Assembly (NCBI GenBank): GCA_951394045.1
Contig: OX595991.1
Coordinates: 3,348,001-3,412,000, forward strand
Source: Nitzschia sp. DOCU1
Taxonomy: Eukaryota; Bacillariophyta; Bacillariophyceae; Bacillariales; Bacillariaceae
Reading direction: 5' to 3'
Length of the DNA stretch: 64,000 nucleotides
In this document: positions 62,600-64,000 of the stretch, one piece after another
Position numbering within the stretch: position 1 is the stretch's first letter
Layout: each line of letters starts with the position of its first letter
Translations under genes and position numbers: made by a program
The notes under the pieces: generated by a model
The model's database searches: none
Told to the model about the DNA's origin: nothing
Seen by the model: the letters and a program-made list of their open reading frames with translations, nothing else

Positions 62600-64000
62600 A
62601 TGGTGGTCAAAGGATTTGCTTTGTTCGTTCCCCTTTTGTTTGCCATGATGCTTGCCATCGGGCATCACAGTGCCTGTGCCGAGAACATCACGGGGGAGAG
62701 ATTCAAAAAACAACAACAAGAAGACCCCTACCTCGTTGTGGAGAGGGACTTCTTGAAGAGCGAGTTGGAACAAGAAGAAGAGCAAGCCAGTACTACCCCT
62801 GAAGAAGAACTCCGTGCGATCCTTCGCAAACAAGGCGGGAGGAAGTTGGGAGAAGAAGATGGGGCTCCTGCATGGGGTCAAAACTCCAAGCTTCTGTACC
62901 ATGGAGATGGGATCATCAAGATGTTACGCGATGCTAACCCTTGCGTGAAAGCTTCAAAAAAGGGTGCACGCCGAGATCTCGCATCATCGTCGGGCGACCG
63001 GCGTGTAGCAGACGAGAAAGGCCGTTCTTCAGGTCAGTACTACGTTCGAAGAACCCTTTCGGACGCTGATCAAATTGGAGCAGCTCTTTATGATCGTTCC
63101 CGATCGGATTATCTTTCTTCTGCTGGTGCCAAGAGCAGCAAAGGAGCAAAGGCCAGCAAAAGTTGCGGCGGCCTTGGGGGTGAGGATGATTCTGTTAAGC
63201 CCTCGTCCGAGCCCTCGTTGAATCCCTCGTCCAAGCCCTCGTTGATGCCCTCGGAGATGCCATCCTTGGAACCTTCCAACATGCCATCCAGCAGATGTGA
63301 TCTCCGCTTGGATGTCTTCAAGGGAAATGAAAACGCCTTGGTGGCGCAATGCAACGCTGAACAGTTATCCGGCGCCGGTCTTGGCAAGGATTGTAGCATC
63401 GGCGGAGACGACGCTTGTTGCACTTGTTGCTGCGTTGAGAATGGAGCATCGCAAGTATGTGCCGCCCCAAGTGCATGCAAGGGAGGAACCTGCGAACCAA
63501 ACGGCAACACGTGTCCATCAACAACGACGGCAGGAGTGGATGCGGGGTGTTGCAGCGCATATTGCGGCTCTGACGGCAAATGCTGCAGCGACGGCTTTTG
63601 TACAGGTACTGCGGATACTTCCTGTTGCAGTGGACTCTCCTGCCAGAAGCAAGGTGGCTCTGACAACTTTAAATGTCAGAACTGTGTTGCAGACGACGAT
63701 CCTTGTGCAACTACAGGTAATCCGGCTCCCTGTTGCAGTGCGACACACAGCTGCAAGTCGGATGGTAGTGGGGGCACTAAATGTCTCCCCGCCTCCTCCA
63801 CCTGCAGTAGTATAAAAGGCACAGTTTGTAGTGACAATGCTGGGTGCTGCTCTCCATTAACCTGCAACTCCGGCAGTTGCTGCATTCAAAAAAACGCCGC
63901 CTGTACCAATGGGTCGGATGGTAGATGTTGCAGTGGAAACTCCTGCCAGCAGGTTGGTGCCTCTGCCAACTTTAAATGTGACACCGTCAGAAGACTCGAG
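62600..64000 (+). CDS. Chimeric secreted cysteine-rich protein (C-terminus beyond window)
   Basis: The frame from the ATG at 62600 is open to the right edge, 467 residues so far. The first 166 residues are unlike the paralogue at 53968: a signal peptide (FALFVPLLFAMMLAIGHHSA), a Glu/Gln-rich acidic region, then GAPAWGQNSKLLYHGDG and RRDLASSSGDRRVADEKG. From the serine codon at 63098 on, the DNA is identical to the other gene and the reading frame is conserved across the junction. The protein thus has a new secretion and propeptide-like part on the same PS-repeat stalk and CC-rich domain. The paralogue's 3' end suggests that only about 12 codons are missing. An N-terminal swap by ectopic recombination, or conversion of an old paralogue's 3' part, would both explain it. 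Confidence 0.85.
   Translation, partial: MVVKGFALFVPLLFAMMLAIGHHSACAENITGERFKKQQQEDPYLVVERDFLKSELEQEEEQASTTPEEELRAILRKQGGRKLGEEDGAPAWGQNSKLLYHGDGIIKMLRDANPCVKASKKGARRDLASSSGDRRVADEKGRSSGQYYVRRTLSDADQIGAALYDRSRSDYLSSAGAKSSKGAKASKSCGGLGGEDDSVKPSSEPSLNPSSKPSLMPSEMPSLEPSNMPSSRCDLRLDVFKGNENALVAQCNAEQLSGAGLGKDCSIGGDDACCTCCCVENGASQVCAAPSACKGGTCEPNGNTCPSTTTAGVDAGCCSAYCGSDGKCCSDGFCTGTADTSCCSGLSCQKQGGSDNFKCQNCVADDDPCATTGNPAPCCSATHSCKSDGSGGTKCLPASSTCSSIKGTVCSDNAGCCSPLTCNSGSCCIQKNAACTNGSDGRCCSGNSCQQVGASANFKCDTVRRLE
63098..64000 (+). repeat. Second copy of the 903-bp duplication
   Basis: Offset of exactly 8,575 bp from 54523-55425 along the whole length, so there are no indels. It continues past the window. 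Confidence 0.9.

Overview
The window is nuclear DNA of a diatom-like stramenopile; a raphid pennate such as Seminavis robusta would fit, but the species cannot be proved from the sequence alone. The evidence is eukaryotic genes with short GT-AG introns, a secreted cysteine-rich protein with a Pro-Ser-x-x repeat spacer of the kind found in diatom cell-surface proteins, a GPI-type cysteine-repeat protein, a member of a family expanded in diatoms (motif EEIHGVDQIPDE), and DNA full of recent tandem duplications. No tRNA, rRNA, CRISPR or prokaryotic operon was seen.

Layout. 1-3.7 kb: two minus-strand genes without assigned function, the first running off the left edge. 5.1-14.1 kb: a field of damaged gene pieces, namely an ABCA-type ATP-binding half, a double-bromodomain (BRWD/PHIP-like) protein, a PUS10-like pseudouridine synthase, a rhodanese-domain protein and a SAP-domain fragment, with one short spliced PrsW-like gene among them. 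15.8-18 kb: an intact dynamin-like GTPase with a broken partial copy of its own 5' end upstream and a duplicated 3' end. 18.4-19.75 kb: a two-exon ureohydrolase that resembles guanidine hydrolase. 20.1-34.36 kb: nine head-to-tail copies of a 1.58 kb non-autonomous DNA transposon. 34.5-36.98 kb: a mitochondrial carrier and a convergent EamA-type transporter. 37.7-51.8 kb: a disordered protein, a double-PDZ protein, a low-complexity protein, a UbiB/ADCK kinase with a frameshift, a membrane glycosyltransferase-like protein and a 1,320-residue cysteine-repeat surface protein. 52-53.1 kb: a HECT ligase pseudogene. 53.9-64 kb: a secreted cysteine-rich gene, a diatom-family gene, a decayed third cysteine-rich relic, a two-copy array of a second transposon related to the first, and a chimeric second cysteine-rich gene whose 3' part is identical to the first gene and runs off the right edge.

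The most unusual signal is how the transposon arrays are joined. Each array as a whole is flanked by one perfect 8-bp target-site duplication (TGTTCTTC for the nine-copy array, AATAAAAC for the two-copy array). Inside each array, neighbouring copies are separated by only the last six bases of that duplication (TTCTTC and TAAAAC). Two diverged element families at two sites obey the same 6-of-8 rule, which points to a defined joining step, for example a circle or an aberrant transposition intermediate, and not to plain unequal crossing-over.

Functional links. The guanidine-hydrolase-like gene and the mitochondrial carrier are divergent and would have start codons about 0.5 kb apart without the array, so a 14 kb insertion now splits what was probably a shared promoter region. 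The cysteine-rich genes at the right form a local family that exchanges or duplicates sequence. Short tandem duplications covering a stop codon and 3' UTR occur at two unrelated genes, so local duplication seems frequent here.
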